Shown here: positions 1-8,315 of the stretch, piece by piece
How the letters are laid out: every line of letters starts with the position of its first letter
How positions within the stretch are numbered: position 1 is the first letter of the stretch
NCBI RefSeq assembly: GCF_001949145.1
Contig: NW_019091883.1
Coordinates: 32,639 to 44,273, forward strand
Direction: 5' to 3'
Source of the DNA: Acanthaster planci
Lineage: Eukaryota > Echinodermata > Asteroidea > Valvatida > Acanthasteridae
DNA length: 11,635 bases
Notes under the pieces: model-generated
What the model was told of the DNA's origin: nothing
Database searches by the model: none
Seen by the model: only the letters and a program-made list of their open reading frames with translations
Made by a program: the position numbers and the translations under genes

Positions 1-567
1 CACATATCTCAAAATGTTAATTTGAGACTTATTCCTGATTTCGATCAGATGGGTGACTAGTCTCTGCATGCGCTCCGAGCACTCCGTCGTCCAATTCTTC
101 AAGTGTCTTATTCTAAGTTGATTATCATAATATATCTGAAATAATTATCACTCCACGGCTATCACTGGAACAAAAACTGTTATTCCCAGACTGAGCCCTT
201 GATTTCCATACAGTTAGTGATGTATTACTACTCCATTGTACACTTGTAACAAGCCAATGCAATGTGCTCTACGTGGTTTGTGTGTTTCTGCGACCGGGAC
301 TATTCCAAAATACCTGAAAATTATCAGAGTGGTAACGTGCTACATGGGAATGTTGATTGTAAATAAGACCTTTAGAGACCTTTTGGAACTCTGAGAATTT
401 GAAAAGAAGAAAAATATACATTAGTAAAAAATTCAGCATATTTTCTGGCACTGGTTAAGCATGAAATTAACAATTTTGACTTCAGTGATTTGCTGATCAA
501 CACAGACTCAGTGAACTTCACTGTTTCATAAAGACTCCTCTACTTCTAGTCGGTTGGTTTACTAATA
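1..567. other. Intergenic or intronic, no feature seen
   Basis: The DNA is AT-rich and the longest open frame is 60 codons. I found no domain, RNA gene or substantial repeat. Confidence 0.5.
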
Positions 568-735
568 CGGGCGTTTCACAAGAGTGCGCCTCCAAGAGTT
601 TGCAACGCCTTGACCAATCATAATGCGCAAAATTTCTCGACCCTTTTCAAACGCGCATTGGGTTGACAGATTTTGGGCATTGTGATTAGTCAATGCGTTG
701 CAAACTCTCGGAGGCGCACTATTGTGAATTTCCCG
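568..735. mobile_element. Palindromic MITE-like foldback element, copy 1
   Basis: The two halves are inverted copies of each other: a left arm at about 568-643 and a right arm at about 660-735 around a 16-base centre. Both arms contain, in the same order when read inward, CACAA.AGTGCGCCTCC, AGAGTTTGCAACGC, TTGAC.AATCA.AATG and CAAAAT. There is no coding capacity. A second copy of the family lies at 7661-7784, which argues for dispersal of a non-autonomous DNA element rather than a local hairpin. I could not identify a convincing target-site duplication: the flanks are ACTAATA on the left and AATTAAT on the right. Confidence 0.8.
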
Positions 736-2219
736 AATTAATTCATGCTGAATTTCATTTTCAACTCTCGTATTCTTCTCGAGCTTATTATGATGTCTTG
801 ATATTAAAACGATGAAAGTTTTGACTGTTGCATAATAGTAATGAAGGGTTACAAGGAGAAATCTTACTAATTGTCTTTAATTAGTTACATCTTGAAAATC
901 CCCAGAATACGTACAAAGCGAGCAACAATATGCAGAACTTAAAACATAAAAAATAGTCATGTTTTTCAATAGGCCAATAGTTACAAGTCCTGTTCGTAAT
1001 TGGAACTGCAGATTTGTAACCGAGAAAGGTTCAACATTGGTTTCACTCATTTTGGAGTGATAAAACCTAAAACAAAATATTGTAAAACATCGCAAACGAC
1101 AGAAATCATTTCCAGGCCACCAAAAACTCCCGGACAATTTCCAGGAAAGTTTGCAAAATTTCGGAAATGTTCAACCAGGTTGCAACTCGATATGGGGAGA
1201 TTACCTGCATTATAATCAGCTGCAATTTCAATTGGCATTGAAGAGTTCTTTGTGAAAACGTTCAAGGGACCATTGCTCTTAGATGACATTAACAGTAAAA
1301 CTCATTATTTCTGACAATCAAACCAAGATGTACCGAGTACGATTTTTCCATTCTTAAGTTTTCGCAACCACATTCTGTTTCTTACTGTGAATAATAGCAA
1401 TGCGCTTCAAGAACAGGTCCACTGTCCTTGAGTTAGTCTCAGACCAAGACAGTTTTCTGGACAGATCGAGAAATTCCTTCGTCTAGAAATGTAGCAATGT
1501 CTCAAACTATCTACCAGTTCACTTGCAATTCTATCGCAACCTTCTCAATCATTTGTTGTTGAATAAAGTCATGGTGTATAACCTTTAATCGAAGCTTTTG
1601 TTTCGACTGCATTTACTTCAACAAATTGAAAACACGACTGTTTGATCAGTTCAATAGAATGTATAGAACCAAGGTGAACGAGTTAGGCTGGGTACATGGA
1701 CACTTTGAGTATGCATGTAGCTCATATTAAGTGATACTGAGTAGCATCTGTCGTATTTCAACGAGACTTGTCCATAAGGAACTAGTTAATGTACGCCAGC
1801 TGAGCTTTCTTCACTAAGCTGTTCAACTCACTCATCGATTTTTATTTTGATTATGTTTTTGCGTAATCTGCTCTTTGAAACTCTTATTCCATTTGTGGTT
1901 ATTCACGTTTACCCTGCACTACAAAACGTTACTACAGCTGTTCTCTATTTTTTCCTCAAGTAGGTTTGCCCAGACAATTCAACATGTTTGCTACCTACAT
2001 TGGTGACGATTCACTCGTTTTTGTTCACATTTATATTTTCAGAGTGATTTCCATTAATAAATGTGATGCTTAAAAGTTTATATGCAAATTGTGTGATTGC
2101 ACTATTAGGTTGTGCAATTTATTAATAACCTAACATTACACATAAGGACTTTCAAATTTGCTGCATCTTTCAGCTGTATTTATAGAACGCAGGAATATAG
2201 TTTCAATGAGCCGTAGCCT
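736..2219. other. Intergenic or intronic, no gene; one small inverted repeat
   Basis: Open frames are at most 86 codons and overlap each other on both strands between 877 and 1289 without recognisable domains. A short inverted repeat TTAGGTT / AACCTAA (2105-2111 and 2127-2133) lies about 90 bp outside the left end of the foldback element. I see nothing else to annotate. Confidence 0.5.
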
Positions 2220-2223
2220 TTTG

Positions 2224-2480
2224 TATGGTGTTCTTATAGCTCACGTTGCCCTGTCGCCCCGACGCGACGCTATGACAGCTTTGTCGCGTCGTGCCGTCGC
2301 CTTCATTCTCATTACTTTTATGCTGCGTATCATGCATTACCTCATGGCGTCGCGTCGTGACGTTGTGTCCTGCCGTCGTGTAGTTGCGTCGTATCCTGCC
2401 GTCGACCTGTCGCGTCTTGCCGTCGACCTGTTGCGTTGTGGCCTTTAGCCGTCGCGACGTGTCGTCGCAGCGTGCTCTCG
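2224..2480 (+). repeat. Left arm of the foldback element, degenerate GTCGC/GTCGT array
   Basis: Dense CGTCG words occur, with longer subrepeats. The clearest is a 21-bp direct duplication at 2395-2415 and 2416-2436 (CCTGCCGTCGACCTGTCGCGT-like) that differs at two positions. The reading frames through this arm are arginine-, valine- and alanine-rich because of the repeat and are not credible proteins. Confidence 0.75.
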
Positions 2481-2489
2481 CTGTCGCCT

Positions 2490-3060
2490 CGTTACTAGTG
2501 GGAATGGGGGCGTTCTTAGAGACGGATGATACCAATAGATAACATTTTCATGATCCAATCTTGAAGGCCCTACGGGTGCACTCCACCAAATCGTTGGATT
2601 TCTGGGTGCGAGCTCATTAATATTCTGTGATCCCACGGGGCTTTTACAATAAGAAATGCCATAATCAGGAGGGATCATAGAGATATTTCTATAAATCCCG
2701 AATTTGGGACCTGTGGTTTCCAGTTCCAGGTTATTTCATCCACAAAAAGCCCCAAAATGCGGGCCTATATATTGGATAGAGGCGGGCGGCTACATTCAGA
2801 AATGAGCTCCTTACTACTATTAGGCCTATGGGGGTAAATTCACGTGGCTAACCCCCGTAAAATTGAAACGAAAAGTGATCTTCTGGCCATCATTTTGAAT
2901 TTAAAGTGAAAAAACGGAGGCCACCCTCTTCCCGAGAGTCCCAGTCTGATTTTGCACTGTTTTCTATGGGCATGAATTTGGTGTAGTGCAACCCTATGCA
3001 CGCACGTTAATTTTCCAATACTTGTGACATACGCCTTCAATTGGTCGTAATAATTACCAA
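2490..3060. other. Central region of the foldback element, no recognised gene
   Basis: This is single-copy-looking DNA between the two arms. Minus-strand frames stay open for 60-75 codons (for example 2678 down to 2445, containing PRNPTIWWSAP, and 2840-3050) but I recognise no transposase, reverse transcriptase or other domain. The first frame runs on into the GTCGC arm, as expected of a chance frame. It may be cargo or the remnant of an autonomous element's gene. Confidence 0.4.
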
Positions 3061-3069
3061 CCATTGTAG

Positions 3070-3440
3070 AAACAGTAAGGCACGACGGCACGATACGACG
3101 ACACGACGCAACAGCACGGCGACGGTGCGAGGACACGACGCGACGGCAAGACATTAGGACGTGACGTTCTAACCCACACTGTTTTAAAACCGTACAATTA
3201 CAGGCAACGCAACGCACAACGGCACAACGCGGCGCTACGACGGCAAGACGGGACGGCACGACGCGAAGGCATAAAAAAACCACGACGAGACTGCAAGACG
3301 TCACGACGCAATGCATTAAACACAGCATAAAGTAATGAGAAAGGAGGCAACACAGCAACGCAACGCAACGGAGCTGTCGTAGCGTAGTGTCGGGGCGACG
3401 GGAGGACGCGACGCAGTTTTGGCGGCTATAGAACACCATA
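3070..3440 (-). repeat. Right arm of the foldback element, inverted relative to the left arm
   Basis: Read on the plus strand this is a run of GACGGCACGACGCGACG-type words, the reverse complement of the left arm motif. The arm is about 100 bp longer than the left. A non-repeat insert (about 3165-3205, around GTTTTAAAACCGTACAATTA) interrupts it. The long minus-strand frame spanning it (199 codons ending at 2840) is a composition artefact rich in Arg, Val and Cys. Confidence 0.75.
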
Positions 3441-4402
3441 TTTGTGTGATTAATCTTACCTTTTTACAACTGTGTCTTTCGAGATTTTGCCGTTTCCCTG
3501 ATACAACTGTTTTAAAGGAATAAGGTGGGTGAAGTACTGTCGCCATACAAATTTTGTTGCAAGAATAACAACATTTTGTTGAGTGAAAAAGACACTTTAT
3601 TCTATGAAACAGACATGGAAATAACACAGTTGCAGGAAATACAGAGAGACTAGTCAGTAGTCAAAATGGAAGGAAAGGGAAGACTCCACCAAGTGGGCGT
3701 GCTCGACGTACCCAGCTGCATCTGTAATAAAGCGCGTAATCACTCGCTTACTATCCATCGCTTTTTCCTCAAATGAAGTGTTTTTCCCTCGTCAGAACTA
3801 TCCGGCCCCCTCCAAAAAGTGCTGTTTCCTCTACAAAATTTTGTTTCCTTGACAAGTTTTTGCTTTTCCCTGAACAAATTCGTTTGCGAAAATATTGCAT
3901 TTTTACCGAGTCCTGTTATAAACACAATGAAAAGTACTGTGCCAATCAGGATGGTCCACAATGCAGTGCGCCACTGTTGTCATGGATAAGCCTTGGCCGA
4001 CAAAGTCTCATTCGCCAATGCGCTGTGAGCGGGAGAGTTAAAATTTTTCGGAATGTTTGTTTCTTTTGGTTCAAAATTCGAAATTGTTTATTGCGAATGG
4101 GTATCTGGTAGTCAAGCTGATTGTTTTTTTTTGGGGGGGGGGTTGTGTAGGGAACTATTCAATCACATAGGCCTAACTCCAAGTTACCAAAGTGCGCTAA
4201 ATCGCGGTAGCGTGTCGACCACAAACTTGAAAAGTGACCTTTGCGGCAAAATCTTGCTAGCGCACTGTATTATGCGTCGCCTGTATTGAGACTGAAGCTC
4301 AAGAGCATGGCACGTTGGAAGCCGTGAACATATGAAAGTGCAAATTATTTTGATCGATCACAGCCTTCAAAGGCAATGTTACTCTCAATTTTCAACTTAC
4401 AG
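3441..4402. other. No convincing gene; homopolymer and weak periodicity
   Basis: Frames of 70-110 codons occur on both strands (3740-3961 minus, 3773-4111 plus) but are complementary shadows with no recognised domain. Between about 3820 and 3890 a loose 21-bp periodicity of TTTCC(C/T)....ACAA words is visible. A T9 G10 homopolymer junction is at 4124-4142. Confidence 0.4.
4124..4142 (+). repeat. T9-G10 homopolymer junction
   Basis: Nine T are followed directly by ten G. A run of this type is prone to sequencing length error and the minus-strand C-run could stall polymerases. It has no coding context. Confidence 0.8.
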
Positions 4403-4561
4403 ATGATTTGGGCAGAAACAAAGTGGCAGATCAAATAGCAACAAAATACTTGATAGACGCAGGGGTCTTTCCAGAATTAGGACAAATACGCAACATAGCA
4501 CGCTACTCAGTTGTCAGAGAATATTGCAAACACACTTTAGCCCTTGAAATGACTGGAAAAA
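4403..4561 (+). CDS. Exon-like open segment, unknown family
   Basis: A CTTACAG acceptor-like site at 4396-4402, preceded by a modest T-rich run, is followed by an open frame beginning with a split Asp codon and then DLGRNKVADQIATK. It continues through GVFPELGQIRNIARYSVVREY and ends near EMTGKS, where AAA|GTATTA could serve as a weak donor at 4562. The frame stays open to a TAA at 4588. The residue mix (charged, alternating hydrophobic, helix-compatible) looks more protein-like than the low-complexity frames nearby. I cannot assign it to a family. On the opposite strand the same bases at 4400-4395 read GTAAGT, a perfect donor, so the splice-like signal may belong to either strand or to neither. 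It sits about 470 bp from the FReD exon on the opposite strand, so it would be a separate gene or a transposon relic. Confidence 0.3.
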
Positions 4562-4630
4562 GTATTATTTTCAGATTTTCTTTTAATTAAAATGTCAAAC
4601 AACAAGTGCTTTAAAAATTGGTAAAACTTG

Positions 4631-4646
4631 AAATAAATAAATAAAT
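4631..4646 (+). repeat. Short (AAAT)n microsatellite
   Basis: Four AAAT units in a row lie just after the open segment at 4403-4590. They contain overlapping AATAAA words that would look like polyadenylation signals by chance. Confidence 0.7.
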
Positions 4647-5034
4647 CCGGAACAAATACAGAAAAATCAACCAAATCATAATTTCTTGCTTTAATTTTCA
4701 TTATTTGAATACAAAACAAAATAGAATTTCTTGAAGTCAAAGCGTAACTCCAAAACCGGATGGAAATTAGACTTCACGGACAGACCGTTGATTTGAAAAA
4801 TCATTAGAAACAAAGGACATTACTTCAACTGATGATGAGTAATTATGCAAGAGTGCTGTCTGAGGACGGAATTGTATTTCTCAAATCTAACATTTAAGCA
4901 AATGATGACCTAAAGCAGGGAGAAAGTTTGCCTGCATTAGTTAAGGCTTTTTGTAAAACGAATTTGACCTGGCAAATGTGAATAGACTGAGACGTGATCA
5001 ATGGATGAATAGTTAATCTACAAAAGATACTTAC

Positions 5035-5186
5035 AATCCAACCTCCCTGTAGGCCCATCCAACGTGATCCATTCGTCTTCATATCACAGTAGACCTGCAA
5101 GCCATTTTGATACTGCATTGGGTAGATGGTGTACACGTCGCTGGTATAGTGCCCTGCATCTAACCACTCCTGGCAGTCGGTAATAT
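5035..5186 (-). CDS. Internal exon of a fibrinogen-related (FReD / ficolin-like) protein, N-terminal part of the domain
   Basis: This is a 152-nt exon encoding 51 residues, the first of them split by the intron. It opens with ITDCQEW and continues through GHYTSDVYTIYP and LQVYCDMKTNG, the classic start of a fibrinogen C-terminal domain (pattern DC..+...G...SGVYTI.P......VYCDM.TDGGGW). Cys5 and Cys34 correspond to the first conserved disulfide pair of the family. A pyrimidine-rich tract ends in CTGTAG just before position 5186. A consensus donor GTAAGT lies at 5034-5029 just after the ATT codon. The exon starts after codon position 1 and ends on a codon boundary. FReD proteins are usually secreted and bind carbohydrate or acetyl groups in innate immunity or adhesion; that role is family knowledge, not seen here. 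After the NG residues the protein reads SRWMGLQGGWI rather than GGWTVFQRR, so this copy is divergent or carries an insertion. The remaining roughly 170 residues of the domain, including the calcium site, are not visible in the window, so an orphan exon or pseudogene is possible. Confidence 0.8.
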
Positions 5187-5311
5187 CTACAGAAAGAAAC
5201 AAGTTGGAAAGAAACGTACAAGTTAAACCGTTTAATACATCTTGACCTTTGTTTTTTTGTAGTCTCATAGGATGTGCGATTTGGAACACAGCTCCACTTG
5301 TCTGGCACCTA
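5187..5311 (-). other. Intron segment or alternative 5' extension of the FReD exon
   Basis: The reading frame of the FReD exon stays open upstream through this stretch, giving peptides such as CQTSGAVFQIAHPMRL. An AG that could act as an alternative acceptor precedes it near 5312. The bases next to the exon (5188-5230) are a good polypyrimidine tract with a TTAAC branch-like motif, which favours intron. I recognise no domain in the open extension. It is best read as intron sequence that happens to be open, with an extended exon as a weaker alternative. Confidence 0.35.
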
Positions 5312-6154
5312 AATCAAGATTTATCAATTTTTTTTCTTAAAAGGACAGTCCCCTCCAGCTAGCCATTGGAGTGAGGGCGAATGTTTTGTTTTATAGTCTA
5401 TACCTTTTGGACTTTCCATTTTGTACTTTTCCGTAATCTTAAACCAGATTCGACCCCGAAAGCCGAAAATGGAACTCTGCTTTAGAATTTAAAAAAACAA
5501 CAACAAACAGAAATTAATGTCAGCTTTAGCAACATCCGTGTATTTCATCTTTCGGTCCAATTCATTGGGATAGTTGACATGGTGTGTTGATAAACCAAAT
5601 CAAAGGACAAGATGAAAGGAGTCAACTGTTTGTGAAAGATGCGGAAACAGAATATAAGTTTTCCTGACCAATTTCAGTAAAAAGCTGTTCAATTCAACAC
5701 AAGGCCCATTGAAATTTGTGGTTAAAATAACGATCCTTGATATGAACATTCAGTAATCACCGAATCATTCTCCAAATTCCAAACGTAGGTTAGTTTGCTC
5801 ATACTCGTCAAAGGGCTTAGAAAGATATTGATCAGGCATTTGATTTAGTCAATATGCAATTTTTTTGACATTTGAGAATTCAAATTCGTTCCAGTGATAA
5901 ACGTTTTCTGAATCCTATATAAAATCTGATTTTTCCGAGCAAAAAAAATAATAACGTGGATCTTGAAACAGCTTTTGTCGTCCTCAAAGCAACAAACAAG
6001 TATAAAATATGAAATTAATTGAAACAGACAATATTGCACATAGGTAAAAATATAACAACATATGTTAAAATATTGTAACGGACTGAGCAGTAAGGACACA
6101 TGGAAATGGGGTGGCCCCAGAAAGGCAGCAACTTAATCAAAAAATATAATTTAC
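5312..6154. other. Presumed intronic DNA upstream of the FReD exon, no feature seen
   Basis: The DNA is AT-rich with A-rich tracts near 5490 and 5941. Minus-strand frames such as 5845-6099 are rich in Phe, Ile, Cys and Tyr from T-rich composition and show no domain. If the FReD gene starts near 6211 this would be its intron, which is inference. Confidence 0.35.
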
Positions 6155-6211
6155 CAAAGACTGCTAAAAGTTGAACTCCACCAACCGCTGCCAGTTGATA
6201 AGAGGCAGAAT
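6155..6211 (-). other. Possible leader exon downstream of the TATA box
   Basis: If transcription starts at the initiator-like A at 6211, the next 57 bases on the minus strand end in CTTTG followed by GTAAAT, a plausible splice donor at 6154. The segment has no ATG and would be 5' untranslated. One frame through it is open and extends upstream past the TATA box, giving GHSASYQLAAVGGVQLLAVFG, which is hydrophobic, but no start within the exon supports its use. This is inferred only from signal spacing. Confidence 0.18.
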
Positions 6212-6238
6212 GACCACACCCCGAATCAAGGCCACCGA

Positions 6239-6246
6239 TATTTATA
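6239..6246 (-). promoter_or_regulatory. Possible TATA box
   Basis: On the minus strand the sequence reads GGTATAAATATC. A TCATTC initiator-like motif follows with its A at 6211, about 35 bases from the first T of the box. This spacing is slightly long for a canonical TATA-Inr pair. It lies about 1 kb upstream of the FReD exon on the same strand, so it could be that gene's promoter. A TATAAATA by chance is common in AT-rich DNA, so confidence is low. Confidence 0.25.
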
Positions 6247-6429
6247 CCCTCATACAGTCTGCCTGAGTGGTTCTCAATGAACACTATGTGAGAACTATGT
6301 TCATGTGCAACAAAAGACAGTGTCCAACCTCAGTGCACAGCTGCACCCGCCTGCAACAACCTTTGTAGACACTTGGCGCAAAACATGTCTCACCAAGAGT
6401 AGGGAGCTTGAGTACAACAATTGAATTAA

Positions 6430-6910
6430 CTCAGTTTGGTACAAATATAAAAAGGTTATACATACTTTTACGAACAAATGAACAATAAGCGGGAAAATAC
6501 AAGGTTAAAAATGACTGGATGAAGAATAAAAGAAACAGAGAAGATGAGAGAAGATTGGATGTCAGACCACCGAAGGCCAAGACCTCAAACCAAAACCCAC
6601 CCATTACAATGAACGACGCAAGCAGACACCAGGCCAAGCCATGCGTACAGACAAACAGATAAGACCAGAATTGGAGAGGAGGGAAGACTACAAAGACACC
6701 CAAAATGGGGTGAAGCGAAACAATGACATGAGCAGAAATGACCAGACCGACCTGCCAGAAAACAACCAAATAGAGAGTAGGAAAGCAACTTGTTAGGAAA
6801 CAAAGCGTGCTCTTTAAGTGACCCTAAAAGTCTTTTGAGGGGCATCAGTATCAAGGAATTATGAAGTTCAGCAGATAGCGAAAAGTGTTCAGCGAAATTG
6901 AATGATGAAG
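6430..6910. other. Purine-rich plus-strand tract, no recognised gene
   Basis: The plus strand is strongly A/G-biased, so two overlapping minus-strand frames (6431-6769 and 6585-6920, each about 111 codons) stay open and read as Phe-, Leu- and Val-rich pseudo-membrane proteins. Two overlapping hydrophobic frames on one strand are what base composition alone would give. I assign no gene. Confidence 0.45.
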
Positions 6911-7003
6911 CTTGAAACATTACTGCCAGGAAACCGAATTGGAAAAGGGGGAAAAACAGACCAAACCGAACCGTAGCCTTCGCATGTGTTCACAAAATTT
7001 AGC

Positions 7004-7047
7004 GTGTTTTTGTTTTTGTTTTTGTTTTGTGTGTGTGTGTTTTTTTG
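7004..7047 (+). repeat. Low-complexity (TTTTTG)n / (GT)n / poly-T tract
   Basis: About four TTTTTG-like units run into a GTGTGTGTGTG microsatellite and then a T run. The open frame across it encodes alternating Phe, Cys and Val and is not a protein. Confidence 0.85.
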
Positions 7048-7259
7048 TCAGAAATAAGCCGAGAAAACCTATACATTTAAAATTAAAAAGGGAAAGTAAT
7101 ACAATTTCACATGTCCAGATGTTGATGCATGAAATTGTTAAAGCGCTAAATGGATGTGTAGATATGTCATTCGGATATTCCCTCTCCAGGCTCTTTGTTT
7201 ATACGGGCACATGGACCATTCCCAGTGAAAACACTCCTAAAACGTCGATGTGAGTTAAT

Positions 7260-7329
7260 ATGCGCTTCATTTATTCTGCGTGAGTAATGTTCACATGCGA
7301 TTCCTTTATTTCGCGTGAGTAGTGTGAAC
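7260..7329 (+). repeat. 35-bp tandem duplication
   Basis: Unit 1 is 7260-7294 and unit 2 is 7295-7329. They match at 28 of 35 positions by eye and share ATGCG, TTTATT and GCGTGAGTA. A further partial copy (GTGAGTTAAT, 7250-7259) precedes unit 1, so the array may once have been longer. Each unit contains the near-palindrome GTGA...TCAC or GTGA...GAAC. Confidence 0.65.
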
Positions 7330-7660
7330 CCTTTCAGCGCCAGTCGCTTTTTGTGCTATCCCCTTTCAATACCAACGCACAAAAAGACAAACTACCAGCT
7401 CAATACCTCAACCTAATAATGGTACGGTCAATATGCTTGCATACTGCCCTCAATAGATTGTATGGGCATAACGTGGCTTTGAAATGCAATGAGTGATAAA
7501 CCAATATTGACAAAGCAGACTACTTGTTGAGACCAACCTAACACCTAACACTTAGTTAAAATGTGAATATTCTTAGTGGTTATCACGAGCAGAAAAAAAA
7601 AACGTAAATAGTAAACTCCAGGATGATATAAGAGGTGTATATCAACACAACAGACGCAAT
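7330..7660. other. No gene or clear repeat seen
   Basis: The DNA is AT-rich with an A10 run near 7592-7601. No reading frame of interest was found. Confidence 0.45.
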
Positions 7661-7784
7661 ACGGTCGTTTCACAATAGTGCGCCTCCTAGAGTTTGGAAC
7701 GCGTTGGCCAATCACAACGCACAAAATTTGTTGTGGTTGGCCAAGGCGTTGCAAACCCTTCGAGGCGCTCCCCCCCCCGTTTCA
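7661..7784. mobile_element. Palindromic MITE-like foldback element, copy 2 (internally shortened)
   Basis: This copy shares with copy 1 the order GTTTCACAATAGTGCGCCTCC, AGAGTTT, AACGC, TTGGCCAATCACAAC, GCACAAAATTT. The right arm returns as GTTGTGGTTGGCCAA (7730-7744), then GGCGTTGCAAACCCT and GAGGCGC. The stem TTGGCCAATCACAAC at 7704-7718 pairs with 7730-7744 with a single mismatch around an 11-base loop. It is about 40 bases shorter than copy 1, the loss being central. The outer right end has a C homopolymer (about 7769-7778) where the palindrome predicts CACTATTGTG, which suggests decay or an assembly problem. Confidence 0.8.
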
Positions 7785-8315
7785 ATGTTGAGAGACAATC
7801 AGCATCATGCTGGCCTGTTTCTACCTTAACATTGAAGGGAGGGGATGGGATTTCTTGTCAACTGGAAGAAACANCATTTCTTTCCATTAAACTATTTACG
7901 GTGCATTTCCACTGTTCACGGGTTGCAGTTGACCCAAAGCCATCAAATCAAGTGGGTCTTAGCCGCATTATTTATGTTTTTACGGACTTGTAGTTTTATA
8001 CCGGAATTACTTAAAAACGCCTGCCGTTTTCCCAGATTTAGTAAATGTGGCTCGAAATAAGTAACTTGAATTGAACAGGAATGCGATTCATCAGTGTTTG
8101 GAGCAGTCCTTCTAGACTCAATACAATTCTACCACTTTTATTCGAATCTTCCAGCGGTAATACTCATCATAACGCCTATGAAAACGGTCTTTGGCTTCAA
8201 GCTGGCGCGACCGCTACCCCTGTAAATCAACCTACATGTATTTACTATTCGATACCCTTTATAACTACGGAAGCGTATAAGGGCCACTTGCAAAATTTTA
8301 TTTTCGAGTTACTAT
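7785..8315. other. No recognised gene
   Basis: Plus-strand frames of 71-99 codons occur here (7694-7993, 7845-8060, 8081-8341), but the first begins inside the MITE copy, two cross an unresolved base at 7874, and none shows a domain. Confidence 0.4.

Larger units (their letters stand above)
2224..3440. mobile_element. Foldback transposable element with GTCGC-rich long inverted arms
   Basis: TATGGTGTTC at 2224-2233 is inverted as GAACACCATA at 3431-3440. Inside these ends the similarity continues in inverted orientation: TCGCCCCGAC, then CTACGACAGCT-like, then TCTCATTACTTT.ATGCTG, then ATGCATT, then GCGTCGTGACGT. The arms (about 2224-2480 and 3070-3440) are GC-rich degenerate arrays of GTCGC/GTCGT words, in sharp contrast to the AT-rich surroundings. 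The centre, about 2490-3060, is not repetitive. TTTG directly abuts both ends (2220-2223 and 3441-3444), a possible 4-bp target duplication. The architecture resembles the sea urchin TU and Drosophila FB foldback elements, which have long inverted arms built of short tandem repeats. I see no transposase. Confidence 0.75.

Noticed and set aside
2158-2535. Overlapping frames of 96 (+) and 110 (-) codons across the left foldback arm
   Set aside because: Both are open because the GC-rich repeat lacks stop codons; the sequences are repeat translations.
2840-3439. Minus-strand open frame of 199 codons, the longest in the window
   Set aside because: Most of it lies in the degenerate GTCGC array and encodes low-complexity Arg/Val/Cys sequence; the rest has no recognised domain.
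3740-3961. Minus-strand frame with a signal-anchor-like start (MWTILIGTVLFIVFITG)
   Set aside because: The following residues come from a weak 21-bp periodic tract and match nothing; a plus-strand frame overlaps it almost fully.
4631-4646. AATAAA words as a polyadenylation signal for the open segment at 4403
   Set aside because: They are part of an AAAT microsatellite and no transcript end is otherwise suggested.
5430-5470. GATTCGACCCCGAAAGCC as a possible tRNA T-arm
   Set aside because: No acceptor stem, anticodon arm or polymerase III A box at the proper distance; no tRNA found anywhere in the window.
6431-6920. Two overlapping hydrophobic minus-strand frames resembling membrane proteins
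   Set aside because: Purine bias of the plus strand gives Phe/Leu/Val-rich codons in any minus frame; no motif and no splice support.
7635-7829. Plus-strand frame of 64 codons near 7.7 kb
   Set aside because: It is almost entirely the MITE copy and its C homopolymer.
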